Shown in pieces: positions 1-5,969 of a stretch of 7,383 nt of DNA. A program made the translations under genes and the position numbers. How positions within the stretch are numbered: the stretch's first letter is position 1; each line of letters opens with the position of its first letter. The DNA comes from Actinomycetota bacterium (GTDB lineage Bacteria > Actinomycetota > Humimicrobiia > Humimicrobiales > Humimicrobiaceae). The notes under the pieces were generated by a model, which saw nothing but the letters and a program-made list of their open reading frames with translations, did not search any database and had not been told where the DNA came from. The DNA lies in assembly GCA_028718045.1 (NCBI GenBank), contig JAQUMQ010000063.1:1-7383 (forward strand), written 5' to 3'.

Positions 1-756
1 GTAATAGCACTCAACATGCTTGATGCGATAAATGCTCCTTCGGGAATTCTTCCTGTCGTAATAGGCCCGGGTTTTGGGGGAGTTATATTTCATGAAGCTT
101 GCGGCCATGGAATTGAAGCAGATTCGATCGTAAAAAATGCTTCGGTTTTTAAAGATAAAACGGGAAAGAAAATAGCTTCGGATATTGTTACGGCAATAGA
201 CGATTCAACGCTTCCGTATCATTGGGGGTCATATAAATTTGACGGAGAAGGCTATCCTTCCCAAAGAAATGTTTTGATAGAGAATGGAATTTTGACAAAC
301 TATCTTTTTGACGTAAAATCTTCGAAAAAATTATGCAAACCTTTAACCGGTAACGGAAGAAGACAATCATACAGGGATATTCCGTTTCCAAGGATGAGCA
401 ATACGTTTATAAATACCGGAAAAGATAAACCAAACTTGATACTCGAATCCGTAAAAAAGGGTGTTTACGCTAAGGAATTTTCCGGGGGACAAGTAGATCC
501 GGCAACAGGAGACTTTGTTTTTGGGATTAGCGAAGGATATATTATAGAAAATGGAAAAATCTGTAATCCTATAAAAAACGCCACTCTTATAGGAAATGGA
601 CCGGAAATATTAAACAGGATAGAAGCAATCGGAGATGATCTCGATTATGCACCTGGATTTTGCGGAAAAAATGGCCAGTCAGTTGCAAATGAAGTCGGGC
701 AACCTACAATAAAAATAAGTGCGATAACGGTAGGGGGAACAGGCAGTAATGGCTGA
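1..756 (+). CDS. tldD: TldD metalloprotease, C-terminal part (5' end outside window)
   Basis: This is the catalytic subunit of the TldD/TldE zinc protease, a cytoplasmic heterodimer that trims unfolded or modified peptides; in E. coli it acts on the microcin B17 leader and the CcdA antitoxin. The frame is open from base 1, and a full TldD is about 450 to 480 residues, so about half is missing. The Met codon at 16 is internal, not the start. The zinc-site motif HEACGH is encoded at 91-108 (fragment residues 31-36), followed by GIEAD. The downstream segment GFCGKNGQS (Cys codon 661-663) matches the conserved CGKxGQ that supplies the third metal ligand, and TVGGTGSNG is the usual C-terminus. All visible catalytic residues are present, so the protein looks active. 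The stop overlaps the start of the tldE partner, implying translational coupling. The identification is firm; the natural substrate is unknown and no RiPP precursor is visible nearby. Confidence 0.93.
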   Translation, partial: VIALNMLDAINAPSGILPVVIGPGFGGVIFHEACGHGIEADSIVKNASVFKDKTGKKIASDIVTAIDDSTLPYHWGSYKFDGEGYPSQRNVLIENGILTNYLFDVKSSKKLCKPLTGNGRRQSYRDIPFPRMSNTFINTGKDKPNLILESVKKGVYAKEFSGGQVDPATGDFVFGISEGYIIENGKICNPIKNATLIGNGPEILNRIEAIGDDLDYAPGFCGKNGQSVANEVGQPTIKISAITVGGTGSNG

Positions 757-2149
757 ATTACTTAAGAAAAAAAAAGAAGAAAAAGATATCGATCTGGTAA
801 GAAAAATATCTTTGATTTTGGATAAAGAAAAAGTTGACGAGTACGAAATCTATATATCGAATTCGGTAGACAACGGTATTGAAATATTTGAAGAAGAGGT
901 TGAATCGATGTCTTATTCTGATTCAAAAGGAGTAGGCATAAGAGTTTTTAAAGAAAAAAAAATAGGGTATTCGTATTCAACGTCTTTCGAAGAGAACGCC
1001 ATAAAGGACTGCGTCGAAAAGGCAATACTTAATTCAAAAATTACCGTTGAGGAAGAAATAAATGCCCTTCCCAAAATAAGCGAGTATAAATACATTAAAA
1101 AACCAGAGATAGAAAAGCATTTATACAACGAGAATTTTTTCAAGGTTTCCGTAGAAGATAAAATAGAGATTTTAAAAAATCTTGAAAAAATAGCGAAAGG
1201 AACAGACAAAAGGATTACGGGAGTTGATTCGTTAAGTTACAGCGATAACTTTTCTGAAATTACCATGCTTAATTCTAACGGGTTTGAGGGGTCATACAAA
1301 AACACGAGCTGTTTTTTGTTTCTAAACGTTATTTCCAAAGAAAAAAAGGATACTTCAACCGGCTTTAGCTTTTCATATGAAAGAGATCCCAAAAAATTAA
1401 ACATCGAAGAAATTGCCAAAGAAGCCGTAAAAAAATCTATCATGCTTCTTAATTCGAAAAAAATAAGATCAAAATCTGCAGATGTTTTAATGGATAGTTT
1501 AGTTGCATCGCAGTTTCTTGGGATTATCGCATCGACTTTAACTGCAGACAGTGTTCAAAAAGGGAAGTCGTTATTTAAAAATAAAATCGGCGAAAAGATA
1601 TTCGATATAAATATAAATATATTTGATGACGGAATAATGAAGGAAGGGTATTGTTCAAAACCATTTGATGCCGAGGGAGTAAACAGGGGAATTACCCAAG
1701 TATTTGAAGATGGGATTTTAAATACCTATCTTTATGATTGCTATACTGCAAGAAAAGATAAGACATTAAGTACCGGCAATGCAGTAAGAGCCTCATATAA
1801 GTCAACTCCATCTGTCGGTATATCGAATTTTTACATCGAAGCATCTTTAAAAACAAGTTTTAAAGATATTTTAAAAAATATTTCTAATGGATTTTATGTC
1901 ACGGATATAATAGGACTTCATTCTGGCGCAAATCCCATCACTGGAGACATAAGTGTGGGGGCAAAAGGATTATGGATAAAAAATGGCAACTTTGATTTCC
2001 CCGTAAAAGAGGTAACTATTGCTACCGATATATTAAGATTTTGTAAAAATATCAAAGCAGTTGCCGACGATTTGAAATTCTTTCCTTCCGGCGGCTTTAT
2101 AGGAAGTCCAAGCATACTTGTAACAGATATTGCTATTAGCGGTATATAA
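749..2149 (+). CDS. pmbA: TldE/PmbA-family protease partner subunit
   Basis: This 466-residue protein belongs to the same fold family as TldD but lacks the HExxxH zinc motif. At the equivalent place (about residues 255-275) it has a SQFLGIIASTL-type helix with no metal ligands. That is the hallmark of TldE/PmbA, the non-catalytic half of the heterodimer that helps form the peptide tunnel. The C-terminal signature GLHSGANPITGDISVGAKG (residues 389-407) and the preceding FDAEGVNRG (306-314) are typical of the family. Length is close to the family norm of about 450. ATG 749 overlaps the tldD stop by 8 bases and has a weak G-rich Shine-Dalgarno (GGGGGAA, near 733-739), so translation is probably coupled. 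The N-terminus is a charged Lys/Glu stretch (residues 6-13) encoded partly by nine consecutive A at 767-775, and another nine-A run lies at 954-962. Confidence 0.92.
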   Translation: MAELLKKKKEEKDIDLVRKISLILDKEKVDEYEIYISNSVDNGIEIFEEEVESMSYSDSKGVGIRVFKEKKIGYSYSTSFEENAIKDCVEKAILNSKITVEEEINALPKISEYKYIKKPEIEKHLYNENFFKVSVEDKIEILKNLEKIAKGTDKRITGVDSLSYSDNFSEITMLNSNGFEGSYKNTSCFLFLNVISKEKKDTSTGFSFSYERDPKKLNIEEIAKEAVKKSIMLLNSKKIRSKSADVLMDSLVASQFLGIIASTLTADSVQKGKSLFKNKIGEKIFDININIFDDGIMKEGYCSKPFDAEGVNRGITQVFEDGILNTYLYDCYTARKDKTLSTGNAVRASYKSTPSVGISNFYIEASLKTSFKDILKNISNGFYVTDIIGLHSGANPITGDISVGAKGLWIKNGNFDFPVKEVTIATDILRFCKNIKAVADDLKFFPSGGFIGSPSILVTDIAISGI

Positions 2150-2150
2150 A

Positions 2151-2155
2151 AGGAG
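2151..2155 (+). promoter_or_regulatory. Ribosome binding site fixing the TTG start of uppP
   Basis: AGGAG lies two bases after the pmbA stop and ends nine bases before the TTG at 2165. No in-frame ATG occurs near the conserved N-terminal motif, so this site supports TTG initiation and co-transcription with pmbA. Confidence 0.75.
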
Positions 2156-2164
2156 AAAATTGAT

Positions 2165-3019
2165 TTGGAAATTTTTAAATCTGCCATTTTGGGTTTAATT
2201 CAGGGTTTTACGGAATTTTTCCCCGTCAGCAGTTCGGGGCATCTTATTATTTTCCCTTATTTTTTTAATTGGGAGGAACCTTCGATTTTTTTTGCGGTAA
2301 GTCTTCATTTTGCGACACTCATAGCGCTGCTTACTGTTTTATATAAAGATGTATGGCATATTATTAGAAGCTTTTTTGCCGGAATTTTTGTAAAAAAATA
2401 CAGAGCTGATAGTGATTTTAAACTGGCTTTGTATATTATAATTGCCTCAATTCCTGCTGCAATTGTAGGTTATTTGTTTAATGATTTGATAGAATCATTA
2501 TTTTTAAAGCCTGTATTTGCGGCGTTTTTTCTGATAATAACGGCAATAATACTTATATTGTTCGAACTGATCGGCAAGAAAAAAGAAACAAGTTATATAA
2601 ATGCAAACAAGACTTCAAACAAAATAAGTTGGCTGTCCGCGCTTGTTATAGGTATCGGTCAAGCTGTTGCAATAATACCGGGTATATCGCGATCGGGATC
2701 AACCATTTCTTCAGCCCGCATATTTGGAATAAAAAGAGAAGAAGCCGTCAAGTTTTCTTTTTTGATTTCCATTCCCGTAATATTCGGCTCTTTTGTTTTC
2801 GAGATGATAAAAGGCGTTAAAACATATATAATAACTGCAAGCAGCGGTTCAAATGCGATATGTCTTATCGTTACCGGGTTTATTGCGGCATATGTGTCTG
2901 GATTATTTGCGGTTAAGTTTTTATTAAAATTTTCGGAAAAAAGAAACCTTAATATTTTTGCCGTATACTGTGTTTTAGTATCGTTGATATTTTTTATTGT
3001 TTATTTTGTAAGAAAGTAA
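2165..3019 (+). CDS. uppP: Undecaprenyl-diphosphatase UppP (BacA family)
   Basis: This integral membrane phosphatase converts undecaprenyl diphosphate to the monophosphate, recycling the lipid carrier for peptidoglycan and other surface polymers; overproduction of the family gives bacitracin resistance. At 284 residues it has the usual length. The first signature QGFTEFFPVSSSGH spans residues 13-26 and includes Q13 and E17 of the (E/Q)xxxE motif, S23 and H26. The second signature PGISRSGST is at 172-180 with Arg176. Hydrophobic segments lie around residues 40-60, 86-104, 116-134, 157-172, 196-212, 231-254 and 262-281, consistent with a polytopic protein. The TTG start is chosen because AGGAG sits nine bases upstream and the protein then begins at the expected distance from the first motif. 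It is 15 bases downstream of pmbA, so it is likely in the same operon, although no functional link to TldD/E is known to me. Confidence 0.95.
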   Translation: MEIFKSAILGLIQGFTEFFPVSSSGHLIIFPYFFNWEEPSIFFAVSLHFATLIALLTVLYKDVWHIIRSFFAGIFVKKYRADSDFKLALYIIIASIPAAIVGYLFNDLIESLFLKPVFAAFFLIITAIILILFELIGKKKETSYINANKTSNKISWLSALVIGIGQAVAIIPGISRSGSTISSARIFGIKREEAVKFSFLISIPVIFGSFVFEMIKGVKTYIITASSGSNAICLIVTGFIAAYVSGLFAVKFLLKFSEKRNLNIFAVYCVLVSLIFFIVYFVRK

Positions 3020-3046
3020 TTTTAATTTAAAAAATTATATTTATAA

Positions 3047-3076
3047 TTGTTTTGCATGATACATGATTTTTACAAT
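3047..3076 (+). promoter_or_regulatory. Possible promoter upstream of the rmlA-like gene
   Basis: TTGTTT (3047-3052) and TACAAT (3071-3076) are 18 bases apart, in an 87-base AT-rich gap between uppP and the nucleotidyltransferase gene. The -10 is good (5 of 6) but the -35 is poor (3 of 6). It would give a leader of about 20-25 bases. In this base composition such matches are easily due to chance, and read-through from uppP is equally possible. Confidence 0.25.
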
Positions 3077-3106
3077 AATTTTTAAATAAATTACGAAAGG
3101 ATAATG

Positions 3107-3841
3107 ATGAAAGGCGTAATACTGGCAGGAGGACTGGGTTCGAGATTAATGCCGTGCACAAAAGTTACCAATAAACATCTGCTTCACATTTATGACAAAC
3201 CTATGATTTATTATCCGATAATGACACTTGTGAATTCAGGTATAACAGATATTTTGATCGTAACCGGAGGAAATCATGCCGGGGAGTTTTTAAGGCTTCT
3301 TGGAAACGGAAAAGAATTTGGTTTAAAAGATATTTCCTATACCTTTCAGGAAGGCGAAGGCGGAATTGCGGATGCTTTGAAATTAGCTGAGCACTTCGTA
3401 AAAGATGAAAAAGTATTTGTAATTCTTGGAGATAATATAGTGGAAGACAATGTTAAAAAATATGTCGATGATTTTATCAAACAACCTGAAGGAGCAAAAG
3501 TTTTTTTAAAGGAAGTCTCAGATCCCGAAAGATTTGGAGTGGCTGCGATAGAAGATGGAAGAATAATTTCGATTGAAGAAAAACCCAAAAATCCAAAATC
3601 CAATTTTGCGGTTTGCGGTTTGTATATGTACGATAACAGTGTTTTCGATATTGCCAAAAAACTTAAACCGTCAAATAGAGGAGAGCTTGAGATAACGGAT
3701 GTCAATAACGAATACATAAAAAGAGGCAATATGACATATTCGATCCTCAAGGGATGGTGGACTGATGCAGGGACTTTCGAATCCTTGTTCAAAGCAAGCT
3801 GCCTTGTTGCCAATCAAATAAAAAAGCAGAAAGAAAAGTGA
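3107..3841 (+). CDS. rmlA: Sugar nucleotidyltransferase, RmlA-like (probable glucose-1-phosphate thymidylyltransferase)
   Basis: This enzyme of the NTP_transferase family probably joins dTTP and glucose-1-phosphate to make dTDP-glucose, the first step toward dTDP-rhamnose and related surface sugars. The Rossmann-like N-terminus MKGVILAGGLGSRL (residues 1-14) carries the nucleotide-binding GGxGSR loop. IYDKPMIYY (28-36), QEGEGGIADAL (81-91), the metal-binding LGDN (107-110), EEKP (157-160), GELEITDVN (192-200) and WWTDAGT (217-223) follow in family order. At 244 residues it is the short form, lacking the C-terminal extension of the roughly 290-residue RmlA enzymes. Start choice: two adjacent ATGs exist (3104 and 3107). 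I prefer 3107 because AAAGG (3096-3100) lies six bases upstream and the family begins MKG. No other dTDP-sugar genes are in the window, so the exact sugar or nucleotide is inferred. One oddity is His at residue 27, where related proteins usually have Pro (KHLLP). Confidence 0.88.
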   Translation: MKGVILAGGLGSRLMPCTKVTNKHLLHIYDKPMIYYPIMTLVNSGITDILIVTGGNHAGEFLRLLGNGKEFGLKDISYTFQEGEGGIADALKLAEHFVKDEKVFVILGDNIVEDNVKKYVDDFIKQPEGAKVFLKEVSDPERFGVAAIEDGRIISIEEKPKNPKSNFAVCGLYMYDNSVFDIAKKLKPSNRGELEITDVNNEYIKRGNMTYSILKGWWTDAGTFESLFKASCLVANQIKKQKEK

Positions 3842-3854
3842 ATTTTACATAATT

Positions 3855-3866
3855 AATTTATAAATT
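3855..3866. repeat. 12-bp AT palindrome between convergent genes
   Basis: AATTTATAAATT is a perfect palindrome in the 58-base gap between the convergent rmlA-like and zinc-ribbon genes. It contains no G or C and is not followed by a clear T-run, so it is at best a weak terminator. No other terminator is visible in this gap on either strand. Confidence 0.3.
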
Positions 3867-3899
3867 CATTATATTGGTTTTGCATATATAGCTTTAGTT

Positions 3900-4103
3900 T
3901 TAAATATCTATAATATTTTCCGAATTGCAAATAAAGCATTTCTTTATTTTTAAATCATAACTCCAACTTTTTTTCGAGGCCATGTAAATCCATTCGTATA
4001 GATTTTTAGAGCTAAAGTCTTCTTTATATATTATTACTTCACCCATTTCCTGCGCATGGCCTAAAAATTTTTCGGTGTTGCCACAATTTAAGCATTTATA
4101 CAT
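3900..4103 (-). CDS. Small zinc-ribbon protein of unknown function
   Basis: This 67-residue protein has two CxxC knuckles: C4-L-N-C7-G near the N-terminus and C56-F-I-C59 near the C-terminus. They are separated by 48 residues rich in aromatic and charged residues (for example Tyr36, Trp38, Tyr40, Trp47, Tyr49). The arrangement fits a single four-cysteine zinc ribbon with a long insert. No transmembrane segment or signal peptide is seen. I do not recognise a named family; small single-domain zinc ribbons of this layout are common as hypothetical proteins and can bind nucleic acid or partner proteins, but nothing here shows which. Expression signals are unusually good: GGGAG (4115-4111, minus strand) is seven bases before the ATG, and a near-consensus promoter lies about 40 bases further upstream. 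It is the only minus-strand gene, convergent with the rmlA-like gene and divergent from thioredoxin. I am confident it is a real gene, not about its role. Confidence 0.8.
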   Translation of the reverse strand: MYKCLNCGNTEKFLGHAQEMGEVIIYKEDFSSKNLYEWIYMASKKSWSYDLKIKKCFICNSENIIDI

Positions 4104-4149
4104 TTACAAACTCCCGTTTCTCAATAATATATTATATTTAAATATTTAA

Positions 4150-4178
4150 ATTATATATTATAAAATACTATTTATCAA
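4150..4178 (-). promoter_or_regulatory. Near-consensus sigma-70-type promoter of the zinc-ribbon gene
   Basis: On the minus strand TTGATA (4178-4173) is followed after exactly 17 bases by a perfect TATAAT (4155-4150). Transcription would start near 4143, giving a leader of about 40 bases that includes the GGGAG ribosome site. This is the best promoter match in the window. The surrounding AT-richness lowers certainty a little, but -35, spacing, -10 and position all agree. Confidence 0.6.
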
Positions 4179-4187
4179 TATTTAATA

Positions 4188-4216
4188 CGAATACTTAGGC
4201 AAATAAGTAATTTTCG
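4188..4216. repeat. Imperfect inverted repeat upstream of the minus-strand promoter
   Basis: TACTTA (4192-4197) pairs perfectly with TAAGTA (4204-4209) across a six-base loop GGCAAA. The stem extends by CGAA (4188-4191) with TTCG (4213-4216) around a three-base bulge, making ten pairs in all. It sits about 10 bases upstream of the -35 of the zinc-ribbon promoter, a usual place for an activator site. A role is inference only. Confidence 0.4.
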
Positions 4217-4262
4217 CCGGTATCATTTGCGCCAGATTTTTTATGAGATAGATTAATATAAA

Positions 4263-4288
4263 ATAAATATTCACGATAAATATTCACG
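4263..4288. repeat. Exact tandem duplication of a 13-bp unit
   Basis: ATAAATATTCACG occurs twice with no spacer (4263-4275 and 4276-4288). The unit is not a simple low-complexity run, since it ends in TTCACG. The 13-bp period is not an integral number of helical turns. It may be a paired binding site or a replication-slippage duplication. Confidence 0.75.
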
Positions 4289-4297
4289 CATGTTCTT

Positions 4298-4318
4298 AAC
4301 TCAAATAAGACTTGAGTT
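4298..4318. repeat. Inverted repeat, 7-bp stem with 7-base loop
   Basis: AACTCAA (4298-4304) and TTGAGTT (4312-4318) are perfect inverted copies around ATAAGAC. It lies just after the 13-bp tandem repeat and about 40 bases upstream of a promoter-like site. It lacks a following T-run, so it is more like an operator than a terminator. Confidence 0.45.
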
Positions 4319-4355
4319 TAAAATTTATTCAAGGATTAATTAATATGTTTAATAT

Positions 4356-4384
4356 TTGACTTACAAAAACTGCTTTGATAATAT
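4356..4384 (+). promoter_or_regulatory. Possible distal promoter of thioredoxin
   Basis: TTGACT (4356-4361, 5 of 6 to consensus) and TAATAT (4379-4384, 4 of 6) are separated by 17 bases. An overlapping GATAAT (4377-4382) is a better hexamer at a short 15-base spacing. Transcription from here would give a leader of about 150 bases before the thioredoxin gene. Confidence 0.35.
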
Positions 4385-4447
4385 CGACTAATCAATATTT
4401 CATGGATGGTTTTGATGGGTGAGGATAAAGGTTAATCAAGCTCATTG

Positions 4448-4475
4448 TTTACAATTGGTTTAGTTTGGATATAAA
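4448..4475 (+). promoter_or_regulatory. Possible proximal promoter of thioredoxin
   Basis: TTTACA (4448-4453, 5 of 6) and TATAAA (4470-4475, 5 of 6) are separated by 16 bases. The transcript would begin near 4482 with a leader of about 55 bases before the ATG. It competes with the distal candidate as the main thioredoxin promoter; both could be used. Confidence 0.4.
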
Positions 4476-4537
4476 ATAATTTCAAGGTTTATATAAAGTT
4501 TAATAAAAGAAGGTTTCGGTTATAGGAGGAGTATATT

Positions 4538-4855
4538 ATGGTGATGGAAATTACGGATTCAAACTTTAACACAGAGGTTATCAAATCCGATATTCCCGTA
4601 CTTGTTGATTTTTGGGCAGTATGGTGCGGTCCGTGCAAAATGGTAGCTCCCGAAATTGAAAAGATTGCCGAGGAAAAAGCAGGAGTGTTAAAAATAGGAA
4701 AATTGAATGTCGACGAAAACAGAGACACTGCGATAAAATACAGCATTACGAGCATACCTTCGCTTTTATTATTTAAAGATGGCCAGATGGTAAAAAAGCT
4801 GGTAGGAGCCATGTCAAAAGATAGAATATTATATGAGATTTCATCATTTCTGTAA
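4538..4855 (+). CDS. trxA: Thioredoxin
   Basis: This small cytoplasmic dithiol-disulfide oxidoreductase reduces protein disulfides, taking electrons from thioredoxin reductase. At 105 residues it matches the classic single-domain length. The active site WCGPCK is at residues 29-34 (Cys30 and Cys33), preceded by the usual VDFWA strand (23-27), where the conserved Asp24 lies. The cis-proline loop is TSIPS (Pro74), followed by the LLLFKDG strand (76-82) and the conserved Gly90. No signal peptide is seen. The ATG at 4538 is preceded by a perfect AGGAGG (4524-4529) eight bases upstream, favouring it over the in-frame ATG at 4544. It appears to be a single-gene transcript: the neighbour upstream is divergent and a gap of about 170 bases follows. 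No thioredoxin reductase gene is in the window. Confidence 0.96.
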   Translation: MVMEITDSNFNTEVIKSDIPVLVDFWAVWCGPCKMVAPEIEKIAEEKAGVLKIGKLNVDENRDTAIKYSITSIPSLLLFKDGQMVKKLVGAMSKDRILYEISSFL

Positions 4856-4859
4856 GTTT

Positions 4860-4884
4860 ATATTTTAAAAATATGCGTTTTTTT
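4860..4884 (+). terminator. Weak candidate terminator after thioredoxin
   Basis: ATATTT (4860-4865) pairs with AAATAT (4869-4874) around TAA, followed by GCG and seven T (4878-4884). The T-run and the position just past the stop fit an intrinsic terminator, but the stem is only six A-T pairs, so its strength is doubtful. Confidence 0.3.
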
Positions 4885-4912
4885 ATACAAAAATTTTGTT
4901 GAATTTTTTTGA

Positions 4913-4925
4913 AACCGTATCGGTT
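4913..4925. repeat. Short perfect hairpin between thioredoxin and the DUF72 gene
   Basis: AACCG (4913-4917) and CGGTT (4921-4925) flank TAT. It is one of the few G/C-containing patches in a 173-base gap that otherwise shows nothing recognisable. No T-run follows on either strand, so it is not a terminator; it may be an operator or chance. Confidence 0.3.
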
Positions 4926-5028
4926 ATCGAAATCATGGATGTTTATTTGTAGCAAATAATGTCTGTATCTTGGAAAAATAACAAAAATCTAAAAATCATT
5001 TTATTATTTCTTGCTTGATCAATTCGAA

Positions 5029-5817
5029 ATGGCTGAATTTTATATAGGAACTTCCGGATATTCATATAAAGACTGGGAAGGCGAATTTTATCCCAACAAC
5101 ATTAAAGCGAACCAATACTTGGAATATTACAGCAAGTTTTTTAATACCGTAGAAATAAATTCAACTTATTACAGTCTTCCAAATTCTTATTTTTTTGGGA
5201 GCATCTTGAGGAAAACACCTGAAAATTTTTTATTTTCCTGCAAAGCACATTCTTCGATGACTCATAGCAGAACTGCCGACGATGCTGTATTTAAAAATTT
5301 TTTAAATGCGTTGGACACTTTGGTAAAATCGGATAGCTTTCTTGTTGTTTTGTTTCAATTCCCATATTCTTTTTATTTCAGCGATGCCAATATAAGTTAC
5401 ATTGAAAAATTGAAGAAAAAATTCAAGGAAATAAACATGGTATGCGAGTTCAGAAATTCTAGTTGGATAAAAGACAAAACCCTTAAAATTCTTGAGGAGT
5501 TAAATATAGGTTTTTGCAATGTCGATGAGCCGAGACTACCAAAACTTCTTCCAGCTACAAACTTCGTAACAAGTGAAGTATTTTATCTTCGCTTTCATGG
5601 AAGAAACGCTTTAAACTGGTGGAACCATGATGAATCCTTTGAAAGATACGATTATATGTATAAAGAAGAAGAGCTGACGGAATGGCTTCCCAGGATATCT
5701 GAAGCTTCAAAAAAAGTAAAAAAAGTATTGATTTACTTCAACAACCACTACAAAGCAAAATCTGTGAAATCTGCCGATTTATTAAAAAATTTATTGAATT
5801 CAAGCAAGGAAGAATAG
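5029..5817 (+). CDS. DUF72 (YecE-like) family protein
   Basis: This 262-residue protein has the layout of the DUF72 family, TIM-barrel-like proteins whose biochemical role is still unclear. The N-terminal hallmark IGTSGYSYKDW (residues 6-16) is followed by FYP (20-22), NTVEINSTYY (39-48), CKAHSSMTH (71-79), VVLFQFP (106-112), EFRNSSW (140-146), YLRFHGR (186-192) and the C-terminal VLIYFNNHYKAKS (233-245). All are family features in the usual order, and length is normal. The frame also allows a TTG start at 5011, adding six residues. I chose ATG 5029 because the family motif begins a few residues after Met, though neither codon has a clear Shine-Dalgarno sequence. The gene stands alone between gaps of about 170 and 230 bases. 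I see no clear promoter. Family assignment is secure, function unknown. Confidence 0.9.
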   Translation: MAEFYIGTSGYSYKDWEGEFYPNNIKANQYLEYYSKFFNTVEINSTYYSLPNSYFFGSILRKTPENFLFSCKAHSSMTHSRTADDAVFKNFLNALDTLVKSDSFLVVLFQFPYSFYFSDANISYIEKLKKKFKEINMVCEFRNSSWIKDKTLKILEELNIGFCNVDEPRLPKLLPATNFVTSEVFYLRFHGRNALNWWNHDESFERYDYMYKEEELTEWLPRISEASKKVKKVLIYFNNHYKAKSVKSADLLKNLLNSSKEE

Positions 5818-5821
5818 ACAG

Positions 5822-5836
5822 GCATAACATTTATGC
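5822..5836. repeat. Hairpin just after the DUF72 stop codon
   Basis: GCATAA (5822-5827) pairs with TTATGC (5831-5836) around a three-base CAT loop, four bases past the stop. It could stabilise the mRNA 3' end or act as a weak terminator, but no T-run follows it directly. Confidence 0.35.
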
Positions 5837-5940
5837 TGCTTAACCTTTATAAAAAACGGCAAATAAAAAAGTTACGTAATACTATATGTGCAATTTATAG
5901 TTTGCATAGATTGCGATATTGGTTCATTTCATTATTTTAC

Positions 5941-5969
5941 TTCACAAATCATACTTAATTATATAAAAT
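5941..5969 (+). promoter_or_regulatory. Possible promoter of ileS
   Basis: TTCACA (5941-5946, 5 of 6) and TAAAAT (5964-5969, 5 of 6) are 17 bases apart, predicting a start near 5976 and a leader of about 75 bases. The 234-base gap (5818-6051) contains no gene. I looked for a T-box leader (conserved antiterminator GGTACCGCG-type sequence and specifier stem) and saw none. Confidence 0.35.

Larger units (their letters stand above)
4104..4537. other. 434-base divergent intergenic region with structured elements
   Basis: No convincing coding sequence exists here; both strands are dense in stop codons and no open frame pairs with an RBS apart from the two flanking genes. The region contains a minus-strand promoter for the zinc-ribbon gene (4150-4178), an imperfect hairpin (4188-4216), an exact 13-bp tandem repeat (4263-4288), a 7-bp-stem inverted repeat (4298-4318) and two plus-strand promoter-like sites (4356-4384, 4448-4475) ahead of thioredoxin. 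I do not recognise a riboswitch, a tRNA or a known ncRNA in it. Confidence 0.6.

Noticed and set aside
2629..2820. A 63-codon plus-strand frame inside uppP
   Set aside because: It overlaps the second conserved UppP signature in another frame and has no ribosome site of its own.
3023..3037. Hairpin TAATTT/AAATTA after uppP as a terminator
   Set aside because: The stem is entirely A-T and no T-run follows directly; indistinguishable from background in this AT-rich gap.
3346..3813. A 155-codon open frame on the minus strand inside the rmlA-like gene
   Set aside because: It lies wholly antisense to a gene with all family motifs, its translation resembles no protein I know, and it has no credible start context. 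It is a by-product of codon bias on the coding strand.
4396..4440. Short frames starting at ATG/GTG in the thioredoxin leader (MDGFDG, MGEDKG)
   Set aside because: They have six codons each, with no ribosome site and no conservation evidence; expected by chance.
4489..4812. A 107-codon minus-strand open frame covering thioredoxin
   Set aside because: It is antisense to a clear thioredoxin with a perfect RBS, and its sequence shows no recognisable domain.
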